From NCBI GenBank assembly GCA_001695595.3, contig MBPM02000029.1, positions 291,501 through 355,500 of the forward strand: 64,000 bases of DNA. Reading direction: 5' to 3'. The position numbers and the translations under genes were made by a program. The stretch comes from Plasmopara viticola. Taxonomy: Eukaryota; Oomycota; Peronosporomycetes; Peronosporales; Peronosporaceae. Shown in pieces: positions 35,106-47,099 of the stretch. The notes beneath the pieces were generated by a model. The model was not told the origin of the DNA. It saw nothing but the letters and a program-made list of their open reading frames with translations, and searched no databases. Positions within the stretch are counted from its first letter, which is position 1. Each line of letters starts with the position of its first letter.

Positions 35106-36419
35106 GTTCGTATGCAGCCTCTTTTGCCCTATTTGGTTGATACCCTTCTCCTACTCGAATTTGGTAATGATATCTATCAATGGTCATCTGCTTATTGGTC
35201 CCTTGCAACTCCATCAGCTTCTTAATTGTGGAAAAGACGAGAGCTTAAACCTTCCTCACGTTGGTTATTGTATCGGCCCACCACGCTCTTCGAGGCTTGG
35301 GCTCTCTCAACGGTATCCTCCGGGACCCACGCATACACGCCAACCCGCCAGGACATGACGCCAACAAACCCAATACCAGCGGTCAACAAATGCGATATTG
35401 TCATCCACAAGCTCGGTCTTCAGAGCGTGTAATTCGGCAATTTCGTCGACGCGCTCGTCCTCTCAAACTTGCTCCTCAAGACTTTCTTCGTCGGTCAACA
35501 TGGCGGCGGCACGTTTCTTCGACTTGTTCGCTGCTTTCAGATTCGCAGCGACTTCTTTTGCAATCAGCACAAGCGCTCTAACTCCTCGCTGCAAAAGACC
35601 ATATATACATGACCACACTTACTTTGTGCCCTCTTATCAACATCCATGACAGCAGCACAATCACCTCTGCCTCCAGTGGTGACTAGCCCAGCCTCGGCCA
35701 CGCTTTTCCCTTCAACACACTCATCCTCGCTGTTTGAATCGACTGAAGCCACCGTCAAATCGCGCAAAGTTACTATTGCAGCATTTAGCTGGATATGCTC
35801 TGTTTGGGGTCGTTTCAGGTAATATTTGCTGACGCTTGTATCCTGGGAGCCCCCCAGCGGAGCCTCTTTCGTTATAGCGCAACCTAGCGCTTCTTCCAGC
35901 AACAAAGCATTGATAGAGGCAATGGCAGCCGCTCGTGCACCTCTTGCGTCCGCCTGGTCATCCAGGTCGCATATGGCAGTCGATACCGTCTCCGACTCAA
36001 TAGCCACATCTGCTTCTGACTTAGTGGCGCGCTCACCAAATCCTCTATTACGCCGGTGACACAAAACAGAAATCGGCGCGGTATCAGCATCGCCACCAGC
36101 GGACTGTCCAAGGTTTTCTGCTCATGGACGACAACGAGTACGCACGGAAGCCGGTTCTTCGATCTTTTCGGCCGTAATCGTACTTCCCTGATTGTCGATG
36201 GTGCAATCCCGCATGACTTTTACAAAAGATAAAAAGACAAGTTCGGAGCATGACACGTCCCAACGAATTCCAGCAACAATCCACCACCAAAACCTTTTAC
36301 CCGCATATTTTAAGAGCCTTCAAATGTAATTATTAAATCGGCAAAATTTTATCATAAATCCCATAATCTAGGTGGTCCACACTGGTTTATGTGCTCCACA
36401 CAAAAGCAATATTTATATC
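35106..36419 (-). pseudogene. Element X copy (left arm)
   Basis: Minus strand: palindromic motif at 36,371-36,401, shared leader, then a 166-codon frame (36,064-35,564) reading GERATKSEADVAIESETVST, an Ala-rich helix, LNAAIVTLRDLTVASVDSN and a Cys-containing end. A downstream out-of-phase piece (35,540-35,420) matches the RKSKKRA..EEQVGED region of the 19.2-kb copy. WVPEDTVERAQASKS (about 35,335-35,290) recurs in the right arm as WVPKDAVERASAWKS. This is the longest X reading in the window. Function unknown. Confidence 0.6.
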
Positions 36420-38650
36420 AGGTCGGATATAACACAAGTCCGACTCCATGTCGTTTAATAAAAACGGGGACGTGGTGTCGGACCAGAAGCATTGTTCTCC
36501 TGAGTTGGCCACATGAAGTGTTCGCTAGTCTGTAAAGAGTCTTCTTCATTAAACTTTGTTTCTTTGAACCCGACCAGTTGATGTAGAAAGAGAGCCGATG
36601 ATACAAAATTAATTTGGCTAAGTTCAACCCATCGACATTCAGCGAGACTCTAGTGAAGGCGTAGGCATCTCAAGAGTTGGGGTGTACCAGTGGAGAGAGC
36701 CTGTTCGCCATATGTTGTGGTACCAAATCATCAAGTGCAGTAAGCACAAACGGAGGCGTTCGACTGTCATTGATAAAGTCTTAACTGCGTCCGTCCGGGC
36801 TAAGCAGAGAAGATGAAGTTCACTTCATAGTAAAAACGGAGAGTAGCGAAGGTGCTTTGTTGGTACAACGATCCAACAAGCGCTTTAACTTAAACTGGAT
36901 CGACGATTACACTCGGCGCGAAGACCATCAAAAAATTGTCGCTAGTGGCGCTACGTATAGTCAGGGCTTTGAGCTTCTTACAGGGAAACATGGCCATAAA
37001 GAAATTAGCCACATTGGTGGAGTCAAACGTGTAGCAGAATCGAGAAGATCTTGTGAGTCTGTTAACTCATCGTTTGTTATAGGGTCCGCGATTATTGCCG
37101 AAAAAATTGTGTTAGATTCCTACAGCTAACAAGTTAGGTCAAAATGTCCTCATGTACAGATAGCAGTAGGACATCCCGCTTGATAAATTCATGAATTGCT
37201 TGTTAAGGTTCGACCACTGAATCCTGCCACACTTTAAGAGGCAATGAGCGTACACTTTTTAGCCCATGTACAATTTCCTCGTAAGGCAAAAAGATAGCCG
37301 AATTAGTGATACTGGAGACTGAGATGGTCATCCCTTTTTTCGTCTCTGTCTTGTTTCCCTGCTTTCAGTTCAACATCCAGAAGCAGTAAGGCATAAAACC
37401 CTTCATTTTGAAGAACCTTGAAGAACCTAGTAGCAGTTAGGCGAATTTGGGAACGAGTAGACAAGAAAGTGGGGATCTTCAGGCTCGATGTGAAGCTCGC
37501 AAGGAACCAAACCTTTCGGCTCCAAAAGTTCTTCCCTTCAAGCGTGATGTTACCGTATTGCAAGCGTCGTGCAAGCTTGCGCTCTGGTGCACTGCATCTA
37601 CAATCATGCGCTTGACCGCTGAACCAGTCGGCTGGTTGATCAGGGCACTTGTAGGGCGCGGCACGCGCGTAAACGAGGCGAAAATTGGATCACCCAAATC
37701 GATAGCTCCCCAACTCTGACAAGCAGTTGGATCGAAACATTCGATGACTTGGGCTGTCGAGCGGTAGCTTCATCATTACCGGTCATGCTGGCATCAGATC
37801 TGTCCGACGACCGGCGCGGGAGAGATCGTAGCGAAGGCAATTCTCGGCGCTTTAACATTCGCTGACGGTGCTGTACACGGTTTTCTTTGAGATCAAAAAC
37901 CTTTCCCATAGGGGCCCACAATTAGATCCGAAAAGTTTATGAGAACGGGTGACATATTTGAAAATACACCGTGCGTCCAAGAGGTTTCACTTGGCCGTGA
38001 TCGTTCGTGAGTAAAATCAGGACTGGTCTCGCATTTCTTTGCACAAACAAGTCGAAAGTGCCTGATCCGACACTTCAATTTGGAGACGAGTAAAATCCAC
38101 GAAGTGCAATTTGTCATACATCGAATATTTACGGATTGTATTGCTGACGCCACAAATTCTAAGTTGCAAATTACCCAAACGGGAATGGGCATCATCGGAC
38201 GTGCACACAAACAAGACCCTCGATGCGCGTACGGCTGAAAACTATTAGAGTGAACGAGGCACTAGGGCCATACCAAAGGCTGGGTAGCCGGCGCTAGCAA
38301 GCTTTTAATGTCGTCCTGCCTGTATTCGGCAGTAACGCGTGCGGTCGAGATCCACATATTCGTGCAGTTCATAGCAGTGGCAGGTGTAGGCAGGTGTAGG
38401 TTCGAATTTGCTGCACTGTCGTCGAAAAACATCTCCAAACTGTTTTCATTCAGGAGTCGTGAAGAACCCAGCGCGGCTTTGACTATCTCATAGCTGTTCG
38501 TCGATGACTCGTCTGGCGAGCCTGACGTTGCTGTCCGTCCGATTTTGCCCGGCGGGGTTGCCCCTTTGGCAAGCTGGTCGGCTGACGTGCCGATGGTTGT
38601 GCCGGAGCAGAAATAGGTACGAAAACCACTTCTCTCAGTCACCTGGTAGG
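36420..38650 (-). pseudogene. LINE ORF1 and endonuclease start (left arm)
   Basis: Minus strand from 38,642: CSGTTIGTSADQLAKGATPP, MWISTARVTAEYRQDDIKSL, then VCTSDDAHSRLGNLQL and IRKYSMYDKLHFVDF (38,214-38,017), a frame change and IVGPYGKGF (about 37,925-37,895). A long broken stretch follows, to FTRVSLNVDGLNLAK (about 36,665-36,620), which I equate with the endonuclease start (MNIDGLNVPGKKGG at 54.81 kb). Coding similarity ends at about 36,420, where X begins. The right-arm equivalent is 42,820-45,190. Confidence 0.65.
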
Positions 38651-39440
38651 TTCAGCTAGGCAGATTGACTGTGGTGGGAGTACGAACTACCCACAGCCTC
38701 TCTCAATGGACTCAAAAGACAAGCGCGTGATCAGGGCGACCAGCGAAGACATAACACCACAGTATAAAGTTGCTTAGACTGACAAGTCCAACTGACAGCA
38801 AAGTCAACTCCGGAAATGGTATGTACAGATTGCGGCTGGCGAGTAAAGGAAGGAGACCGACGAAGCAAAAGTCTTTCGCGAGGAGAGACTGAAGCAACGG
38901 TAGTCGACAGCGTAAACTGTCGATGGCTGAGTTGGCGGCGGTCTACAGTATTCCGTAGAGAACAAACGACGGTGGAAGGAATTGTCTCTGGGCATAGAAA
39001 GATAGGAGGTTCGGGCACGTATCCTCGAGCCGGCATATTAGGAAATCCGAGATATCCTTATTGGGGAGGGACGAAGCCGTGACAGCTTCAACGGAATCGG
39101 ATTGCATCGACCGCGATCACTACATCAGCTTGGGACTCTGCTCTAGCGAGGTCACTATCATTGTAAAGAAGCGCGTCACCAAGTCAGGACGCCAACTATG
39201 CTTGCCTCTTGGTACTCTGGGGTTCTTGGTAAATTTAAAAAGAGATATATTCGGACCGACTACCTGTTCCTTCTGAGATACTTTCAATTTAAAATATCAA
39301 GGTTGACCCAAAACCTCCGTTATCTGATAACACTGTGAACCACACAGAATACTGAAATTTAGACCGAATTCTGTAGTTTGATATACACAAATCAAATTTT
39401 GATTTCGGATACGCTGGTATGAGCTACGCCATACTCATTA
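38651..39440. other. Spacer, left part: no recognised gene
   Basis: Overlapping frames of 61-101 codons on both strands at 38,712-39,082, none recognised. GAAATCCGAGATATCCTTAT at 39,042 recurs in altered form as GGATCCGAGCTATCCTTACT at 40,933 with similar flanks, so the two ends of ORF Y share a short direct repeat. Confidence 0.4.
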
Positions 39441-40820
39441 TCAACTTCCACGCCTCCGATGTTCTGCAATTTTTTCAACCCTATTTCAAGCTTATCTTAA
39501 CTAAGCATGATGAGTTTTTTTATCAAACTTGCCTTCCATGTCGACGAAGTAACCCATCGCATTGTAAATTGCGAAGCATTCTCCGGCGTCGAAGACTTGG
39601 TAACATCTGCCGATGACTCCTAACGCTGCTCAGTCCTAAGATGGAGACATCCATGACAAACACTCCATTCCTCTAGCCAGCGGTCAGCATCAGCGTCTTC
39701 ACACGGACGCAATTGACGGCTATCCCTGTCAGCATACCTGATTTCTTTTCAGGCTCCCCCAATCCAGCTCGATTCCACCAGCCTTGACCACCAAGTTCCG
39801 TAGGAACGCTTGCAGCTTCACAGCTCCAAGACCAGTTCCGGTTTCCAACTGGTGCTTCACCTAAAACGCATTCCATATTATTTTCTTTACCCACGCCGAC
39901 GACCCGGAGACTAGCAACTCGTAGATCTCGTGGATCGCGACCTCCGTGCACTGCTGCTCGGAACCGGCCTCTATGAACAAGACGGCATTCCTGGTCCCTC
40001 GGAACCAGCGCACGAACAGAATCTCCTTCTTTCGAGTATCAATCCAAGTGTCACATCCTTGACCATCCCCTCCAGGCCATCCTACAACGAGTGCTTGCAC
40101 TTGTACTAGTGACGGGTGCCATCAGTGTACTCGGTTTAGTACTCTTGTCACCGTTCTTGGTCCAACGATTATGCAAGCTTGCCATCACGAAGCGCTCTTT
40201 GGTCGCTGATAGCTCCCCCTCTTAGTCTTTAGCCTCGAGAGCGCCACGAGATAGGCACCAATGTCAATGATGCCTTGCATGTCAGCATACTCCGGCGGAG
40301 CTCATTTCTCACCTTTTTCATCAGACTCGACGGAAAAAGGCGACTCACGGTTGCCTTTACCACCCCACACCGATTAAGTAATAAATTCTGCTTTAAAGCA
40401 ATATACAACTCCCCACACCATCCTTAACACATTTATCGAACCTCTCCAATGTCGCTGCCTCTTTTTTAATCTCATCCACCGTCGCTTCCTCGCTATCCAT
40501 TTGTACGACGACACCCCCTTGATATTCCTGTCCTCAACCTCGTCTTCACCGCCAGCGGGTAGACGCTAGTTGTACTTCCGGATTGCCTATTCCATCAGCA
40601 TCCCCCGCCGCTTCTGCAGCTGGCCTCGCATCAACGGGTAGGAGACACTAACGATTGTTTCGCTCAAGGGAACAGGGTCACCATTTTGTTGTGAGGACGG
40701 AGCTAGGACAACTTTAACAGACTCAGATCGTACACACTTTGTACCCCCCCCAAGGCAGGGACTCTTCCTCAAGCGCACCGCTATCCCAACCAATTCTGCG
40801 CAAGTTCCCGAATTACACAA
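39441..40820 (-). pseudogene. ORF Y (unrecognised, minus copy)
   Basis: Minus strand: MRGQLQKRRG at 40,631-40,602, then broken frames with REILFVRWFRGTRNAV (about 40,030-39,985), SSAWVKKIIWNAF (to 39,861), TGLGAVKLQAFLRN (about 39,835-39,795), and a tail reading YNAMGYFVDMEGKF (about 39,560-39,520). It parallels 25,497-26,480 block by block. A 77-codon frame open upstream of MRGQ to 40,820 may be further N-terminal sequence. No domain recognised. Confidence 0.55.
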
Positions 40821-41461
40821 ACCTGGATGGACAGAGTCGTGGCTGCTTTAACGGAATTAGACCGAACACACTTTCAGTCCTTCGTTGACACGAAACCCTC
40901 TTCAAGCACAGAGCCCAGCTGACCCTTCGTGAGGATCCGAGCTATCCTTACTGAGGAGGAACGGAGCCGAGACAGCTTGCACGGGATCAAATCGCGCACA
41001 TTTCATTCCCTCTTCCAGCATTTACAAGTGCGGTCACAGTCTATCTATAAGTAAAAGATACGTCAGTTTGGCGAGCCAAATCACGACCCCAATTGGACTT
41101 ACCTTTTATTACTTATGGGGTTCTTGACAGTATCAAAGTGAGAGTCTAAAGAAAGACCATCAATTCACATAACCTTCCGACAACATATAAGATCTGACAA
41201 ACTTAAATTTCTTCATTGAAGACCTCTCAACCATAATACCATGATTGACCCATAATCTCCGTTGGCCGATAGCATATGTGAACCACATATATTATTGTGG
41301 TACACACCAAACTGATGTGAAGCACGGAAATTAAAACCACCGGGTCATTTTGTATGATGCTGTGAATTCGACAACACTTTTTGAGCTACGCCATACTAAC
41401 TATCATCTTTCAAGCATCCCATGTTCTGCTTTCTTTTTCGAACCTATTCTCATTAAATGAA
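40821..41461. other. Spacer: non-coding, palindromic motif copy
   Basis: No convincing ORF. A weaker copy of the palindromic motif (GTGGTACACACC..GTGAAGCAC) lies at 41,316-41,344. The stretch ends where 18S sequence begins. Confidence 0.4.
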
Positions 41462-42049
41462 TGACAAATTGAGAGCTCTTTCTAATTTCTTTGGGTTGTG
41501 GTGCATGGCCGCTCTGAATTGGTAAAGTGATTTGTCTGGTGTCTCTCGGTAACAAACGAGACCTCCGCGAGCCAAATGATTTTGCTTACCATTTTTGGTA
41601 GGTTTGTGGACTTCCTTGAGGGACTATTGGGTAGTTAAACCAAAAAAATTTGGGGGCAATAACAAGTCTGTGACGTCCTATAGATATCCTGGGCCACACG
41701 CGCACTACACTGATGCGTTCAACGAGTATATAGCTTCATCAATAGGTCTGGGTTATCTTGCGTAGATGTGTATCGCGTTAGGGAAAGACTGTTGCAATTT
41801 CTAGACTAGAAAGCCCTAAAGAAATTTCTAGAAAATGCAAGTCATCAGCTTGTGTTGTCAACGTCCCTGCCATTTTTTCACGCTGCCCATCGCACCTACC
41901 GATTGGATACTCGGTGAAACATTGTGTCCGTGGGTCCGCATGCTTCATCGCGAGTGACTTGTTGGGAGCTTTTTCTAGAACCTCACCATTTAGAGGAAGG
42001 TAGAGTCGTAATAAGATTTCGTAGGTGAACCTGTGGAAAAAATCATTAT
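41462..42049 (+). rRNA. 18S rRNA 3' fragment (second rDNA piece)
   Basis: Starts at ATGACAAATTGAGAGCTCTT (equivalent to about 4,710 in the first copy) and runs to the decayed 3' end AAAATCATTA. About 590 nt, heavily mutated: the normally invariant CACACCGCCCGTCGCACC reads CACGCTGCCCATCGCACC. Many differences from the first copy are C-to-T or G-to-A. Pseudogene. Confidence 0.9.
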
Positions 42050-42164
42050 CGCACTCCCTTCATGGTAAAATAGTTTTAAATCTAATTCGAGCTTGTAGCT
42101 GTTTTCAACCATAACTTAATATTGATTATATTGTGAGAACGAAAGTCTTCGCTTTCTAGATAGC
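42050..42164 (+). other. ITS1, shortened
   Basis: Only about 115 nt against 213 in the first copy; the middle and the CGTGAACCG block are gone. GAGAACGAAAGTCTTCGCTT is retained near the 5.8S side. Confidence 0.75.
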
Positions 42165-42326
42165 AACTTTTAGCAATGGATGTCTAGGCTCGCATATCGA
42201 TAATGAACGTTGCGAACTGCGATACGTAATGCAAGTTGCAAAATTCAGTGAGTCATCAAAATTTTGGATGCATATTGCACTTTCAAGTCAGTCCTGGAAG
42301 TATGCCTGTATCAGTGTATGTACAAA
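42165..42326 (+). rRNA. 5.8S rRNA, heavily mutated
   Basis: AACTTTTAGCAATGGATGTC start, full length, but the conserved GATGAAGAACGCTGCG block reads GATAATGAACGTTGCG. Clearly non-functional. Confidence 0.88.
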
Positions 42327-42785
42327 AAAATTGGCTTTTCATCCTTCCATGTAGTCAGTGGAAGTAATGCCAGATGTGAAGTGTCTTGCGCTTAATTTCC
42401 GAATTCTGACCGCGACAACCCGTACTTCTCTTTGCTCAAAAAGCGTAACATATTGGTTGTTAGACTGTAAAATTAGTAACAAAACTGCTTCCGGTTTGTT
42501 TGCCAAGGCAATAACGAAGAAGTAGTAAAATTGCGAAAGTTGGCCTTGGATAAATTATCCGCTCAAGAAAAATGCTTTCTGCCATGACATAACTTACTGG
42601 TGGGTCGTAGTCGTGGCCTTGTCGTCTGATTGGTTTTGCTTACAAGAAAGAATTTCGTTCGTAGTCAGTCGGCGATCGTTCTATATTGCTAATCATATAA
42701 AATAAGTGTTATATATGTACTATATCAGCTTCGGCTTGATACTGTGCTTATTAAACACTTTTTGCTGCGGCATTATAACTTGTTG
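42327..42785 (+). other. ITS2 5' part
   Basis: Follows the first-copy ITS2 (GTTGTTAGACTG, GCTCCCGGTTTGTTTG-type and GCTTTCTGCCATGACAT blocks) as far as GCGGCATTATAACTTGTTGAA, about one repeat unit. It then changes to LINE ORF1 sequence. No 28S follows. Confidence 0.8.
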
Positions 42786-42819
42786 AATCTAGCCCAGAAA
42801 GTCATGATGGACGTCTTGG

Positions 42820-45190
42820 GTTGCCGACTGGAAAAGTCTAAAACTGGCCAAGACGTAGTCAATTCGAGAGCTGCTGTTGGAGCGGGCGATTTTCGTGAAT
42901 TTCTGGATGTTGGAGACGTCAGGCATCGACCAAGTACAAGGTGGTCATCCTATCCAATAAGTCCTCCCGGCCTTGGACTCGGTTACGCTCGTCTTGTCAC
43001 TATACCTTGTTCTTCTCCGGCACAGCTATCGGTACGACCGCCGGCCAGCTTGCCAACAACGCAGCCCCACCCAGAAATCCCGGACAGGAAGCAACACCAG
43101 GCTCGTCAGACAAACCATCAACGTACAGCCGTTAGCTAGCCAACGCCGCACTGAGTTCTTGACGACTCACAACATCTGGAATATTCGGACTATTTTCCGG
43201 TGACAGTACAACGAATCCGGACTGCCCATTTGTTGCACTTGCAGCGGTTCCTACACCTGTTGCTACCAAGAAATGCACGATTATGAGGATCCTGACCGCA
43301 CGCCTTACTACCGAATACAGGAAGGATGCCATTCTGAGCTAGCTAGCGTCGGCTAGCCAGCCTGCGGTATGGCGCGAGTGCCTGATTCACCATTGGGATT
43401 TTCAATTGTACACGCATCGAGGTATTTTGTTTGTGTGCACGTCCGACGATGCCCTTTCCCGATTGGGTGATGGGAACTTACGGTTTGTGGTGTCAGTGTT
43501 ACAATCAGTATGTATTGAAGTATGACAAAGTGTACTTCGTGGATTTGAACCGTCTCCAAAAAAAGTGTCTATTCAGGCAATACACGACCTGTTTGTGCAA
43601 AAAACTGCGAGACCAGTCCTGATTCTTCTCACGCATGGTATATTTCAGGAGTGTCAGCTGACCTATTGAATTGTCGAATCTAATTGTGGACCCTACGGGA
43701 AACATTTTTGACTCGAAGAAAAAATGTGCTTTGTACAGCACGGCCAGCGAATTCCAAACCGCTTTGAACCGTCTTCGCCACGATCTTTATCGCGCCGGTC
43801 GTCGGACACGTCTGATACCAGCTAGACCGGTAATGATGAAGGTACCGCTGGACAGCCCAAGTCATCGAATGTTTTGATCCAACTGCTTGCCAAAGCCGGG
43901 GGGCTATAAATTTGGGTTATCCAGTTATCCCCTCGCCTACGTGCGCGCCGCACCCTTCAAGTGCCTTGATCAACCAGCCGACTTGTTCAGCGGTCAAGAG
44001 CATTATTGTAGATGCAGTGCCAGACGATGCACCAGAATGGAAGCTTGCACGACGCTTGCAATACGGCCCCATCAAGCTTGAAGTAGGGGAATTTGATAGC
44101 CGAAAGCTTTATTTCCTTGCGAGCTTCACATTAAGCCTGAAGATCCCCACTCTCTTGTCTACTCGTTTCCAGTTTCGCTCAACTGTTACCAAGTTTTTAA
44201 GACGAAGTTGAAGAAGGAATGACCTTCACAGTCTCCGTTTTCACTGGTTTGTCTAACTTATGGTCTACGTAGAAGATGCACGTGTGCTAAAAAGTGTACG
44301 CTTATTGCCTCTTAAAGTGGAGCAGGTCTTAGTGGCAGAACCTCAACAAGCAACTGATAAATTAATCGAGCGGGATGTTTTACATCTAGCTTCACAGGAA
44401 GATGTTTCGGCGGCGATTTAAGTGCAGCCAGCATACTCTCAACGTTTGTTTCAGCCATGATAGCCAGCTGCCACCCCATGCAGTGTACCGGGCAAAAAGT
44501 GAGGAGTTTATAACAAGTAATAAGTCAGCATACTCACAAGATTGTCCGCGGCTCCGCTACAAGATTGATTTCATCAATGCGGCCGATTTCTTCGGGGCTA
44601 TATTTTCAAGTTAGGAGCTTCGAGCTGCGGCTATACACAGCGCCACTAGCGACTTATTTTTATTGGTCTTCGCGCCGAGTATATAGGTCGATCCAGTCAA
44701 AGTTTAAGCGCTTCTTAGGATGTTATTGTCGCCAAAGTGCCTTAACCACTCCTCTTTCTTACAATGAAGGAACCAAAATCTTTTATTCTTAAACCGGACG
44801 GACGCAGTCAAGAATTTATCAATGACAGCCGAACGCCACCTTTAGTGTTCAACGCACTTGATGATTTGGCACTGACACAACATATGGCGAACAGGCTCTC
44901 CCCACTGGTGAACCCTCTTCTTTACAGAGGCCTGAGGCTTCACTAGAGTCTCCCTGAACGTAGATGGGTGGAACTTAGCCAAAAATTTATTTCTTATTAT
45001 CAGCTTCTCTTGAACATCAATTGGTCGAGTTCCAAGAGACTATGTTTAATAAGGAAGACCCACACAGACTAGCAAACACTTTGTTTATGTAGCAAACTAA
45101 GGAGCACAATGCTTTTGATCAGCCACCACGTCCCCGTTTTTAATGAGCGACATTGAGTCGGACTTGTGTTATATCCGACCCGATATAAAC
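42820..45190 (+). pseudogene. LINE ORF1 and endonuclease start (right arm)
   Basis: Plus strand: FSGTAIGTTAGQLANNAAPP (about 43,013-43,072), ORF1 pieces KYDKVYFVDLNRLQKKCLF (43,518-43,574), IVDPTGNIFDSKKK (43,682-43,723), SPSSALINQPTCSAVKSIIV (43,948-44,007), ending near 45,130-45,170 with HHVPVF and VGLVLYP, also found at the end of the left-arm piece. It is cut at the same place as the left arm by X. Many stops; pseudogene. Confidence 0.65.
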
Positions 45191-45198
45191 ATTGATTC

Positions 45199-46250
45199 TG
45201 TGTAGGGGCACATAAATTTGCGTGAACCACCTGAAATATAGGATTTAAGCTGTGTTTTTTGCCGATTTGGGTATCAATTTTGAAGGCTCTTAAAATATGC
45301 TCGTATAAGGTATTGGAGGTAAATTGTTGCTGGAATGTTGTTGCGACGTCTCCTGCTCTGAGATTGTCTTTTTTTTTAAAAAATCAAGCGAGTGTGCACC
45401 ATCGACATTCAGAAAAGTAAAACGGAAGCCGAAGAGATTCAAGAACCGATTTTCAAGCGCACTCGTAGTCGTCTATGAACCAAAGCACCTTGACCAGTTC
45501 GCTGATGGCGATGCTGATACTGCGCCGAACTCTGTTCTAAGTCACCGGCGTATGAGAGTTTGGTGAGCGCGCCTCTGAGTCAGAGGCAGATGTGGCTATT
45601 GAGTCGGAGACTGTCTTGACTGCATCCGGCCACGTGCGCCAGGATGGAAGGGCGAACGCTAGAGGTGCGTGAGCGGCTGCTATTGCCGCTAGAACCACCT
45701 TGTTGCGAGTAGAAGAGCTTTGTTGCGCTGCATCGAGAGAGACTCCAATGAAGGCCTCCCAGGATACAAGCGTCAACAATAAAGGTCCGGAGGCGCCAGA
45801 GAAAAGCGTGGCCGAGGCTGGGCTGGTTGACGCTGAAGGCAAATATGGTTGTTCTACTGTCTTGTATTTTGATGAGTAGGGCGCAGAGCAAATGTCGTCG
45901 CGTATATCTGGTCGGTCACAGCGAGGAATTGCTGTATGAGTGCTCGCGCTGGTTGCAAATGCAATCTGAAAGCAGCGCGCAAGTCGAAGACACGTGCCGC
46001 CGCCATGTTGACCGACGTTGAAAGTCTCTGGGGTCAAGTGTAAGAGGACAAGCGCGTCGACAAATTGCCGAAATACACAGCATGATGGGCCGTGAAGATC
46101 GAGCTGGTCGACGCTGGAGCCGAATTTGTCGGCGTCATATCGAGGCGGGAGTGTGAGTGTGAGTGCGTGGGTTCCGAAGGACGCCGTCGAGAGAGCTTCT
46201 GCCTGGAAGAGCGTAAAGAATCGGAATAATAACCAAGTACTACCCAAGAA
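45199..46250 (+). pseudogene. Element X copy (right arm)
   Basis: Palindromic motif at 45,199-45,231 and shared leader, then coding remnants from about 45,567 (ERASESEADVAIESETVLTA) through RKSKTRAAAMLTDVESLWGQ (45,978-46,037, then a stop) and WVPKDAVERASAWKS (about 46,165-46,210). Several stops and shifts. The opposite strand happens to be open for 236 codons (45,537-46,247), but its Ser/Ala-rich reading is the shadow of X. Confidence 0.6.
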
Positions 46251-46489
46251 GACTGACTTGCTCTTATGTCCCCTTCATTGAGAAGGATTTGGATGTCGAA
46301 ACCATGAGCGCGAGCGAGAGTTTTGCTTGCGTCTATTCCTCAAGTGAACGCATACGAATCAAGTATACAAGCTATTTGACTCCTTGATAAGGCGTGCCAC
46401 CTAAGTTCCAATCAATACAGAGGCAATTGTTCAGTGCCGGTCGGCTTGGTGTTGGCCGTGAAGGATCTTGGGTTACACATCGTGGGTAA
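46251..46489. other. No recognisable feature
   Basis: Nothing recognised; it links X and ORF Z. Confidence 0.4.
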
Positions 46490-46960
46490 AATTCGAGGAG
46501 CCCCTTCGTCCGCGTGCCCGGTGTCAAGATCCGTCTTGGTCAGTACAAGTAACGTGCATCAGAGTCGTTGGGCTCGTTGACGGATAAAGTTGGTGTCGTG
46601 GATTGATTTGAGTCGATCGAGCTAGAGATTGGGAAGAAAAATCAACCGAAATCATGGGGTCCGCTCTTTGAAAACAGCAAAGCCTTGCTTTGACGGGTAG
46701 GAAAGACTCCAGCTGTTGACTTGAATGCCGCAACGGCAAGTAGGTGAAGCTGGTCCGCAAAATAGTCCTCTGTGCACATATATTGAGTCGTCGACGGCAT
46801 CATCACATGGTAGTCAAGGTCGTGTATGCATTGTAAGTGCCAAGTCACCCCTACAGGGACAGTAGAGACATAATCATGTAGCTTCTGTGGTTTAAGGTAG
46901 ACATCGCCTAGAAAAAGATGCTCCGGCTAGCTCAAGCTGCCGAGGCTCCAATGCTACACA
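46490..46960 (-). pseudogene. ORF Z and the single 143-bp unit (right arm)
   Basis: The minus frame 46,848-46,642 reads MTWHLQCIHDLDYHVMMPST then YFADQLHLLAVAAFKSTAGV; another frame to 46,524 is Ser/Thr-rich. Here the 143-bp unit (46,960-46,790) reads into ORF Z without a stop, so the unit may be part of the ORF. Unknown function. Confidence 0.4.
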
Positions 46961-47099
46961 AGACCCGCTGTCAGAGATATGCCGTGATGGAGTCTCGAAG
47001 AAGAAAGCTACAACTGACATAGGACCGATACTCGTTGCTTTCCATTTAAACCAAGAGGCTAAAGATACATAGAAATGTATACTGTTGCTCATCTAATTA

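Larger units (their letters stand above)
32600..38650 (+). repeat. Left arm of a large imperfect inverted repeat
   Basis: Order outside to inside: LINE 3' half (+), tandem repeat, ORF Z (+), X (-), LINE ORF1 (-). Every part recurs in inverse order and orientation at 42,820-48,780. Midpoints of paired landmarks fall at about 40,620-40,740. Where I compared bases directly (38.2-38.05 versus 43.43-43.56 kb) identity looked near 75 percent, so it is old. Confidence 0.75.

Noticed and set aside
45537..46247. 236-codon minus-strand ORF, the longest in the window
   Set aside because: It lies antisense to element X. Equivalent Ser/Ala-rich antisense frames open up in other X copies (19,131-19,544), but the conserved charged reading is on the other strand.
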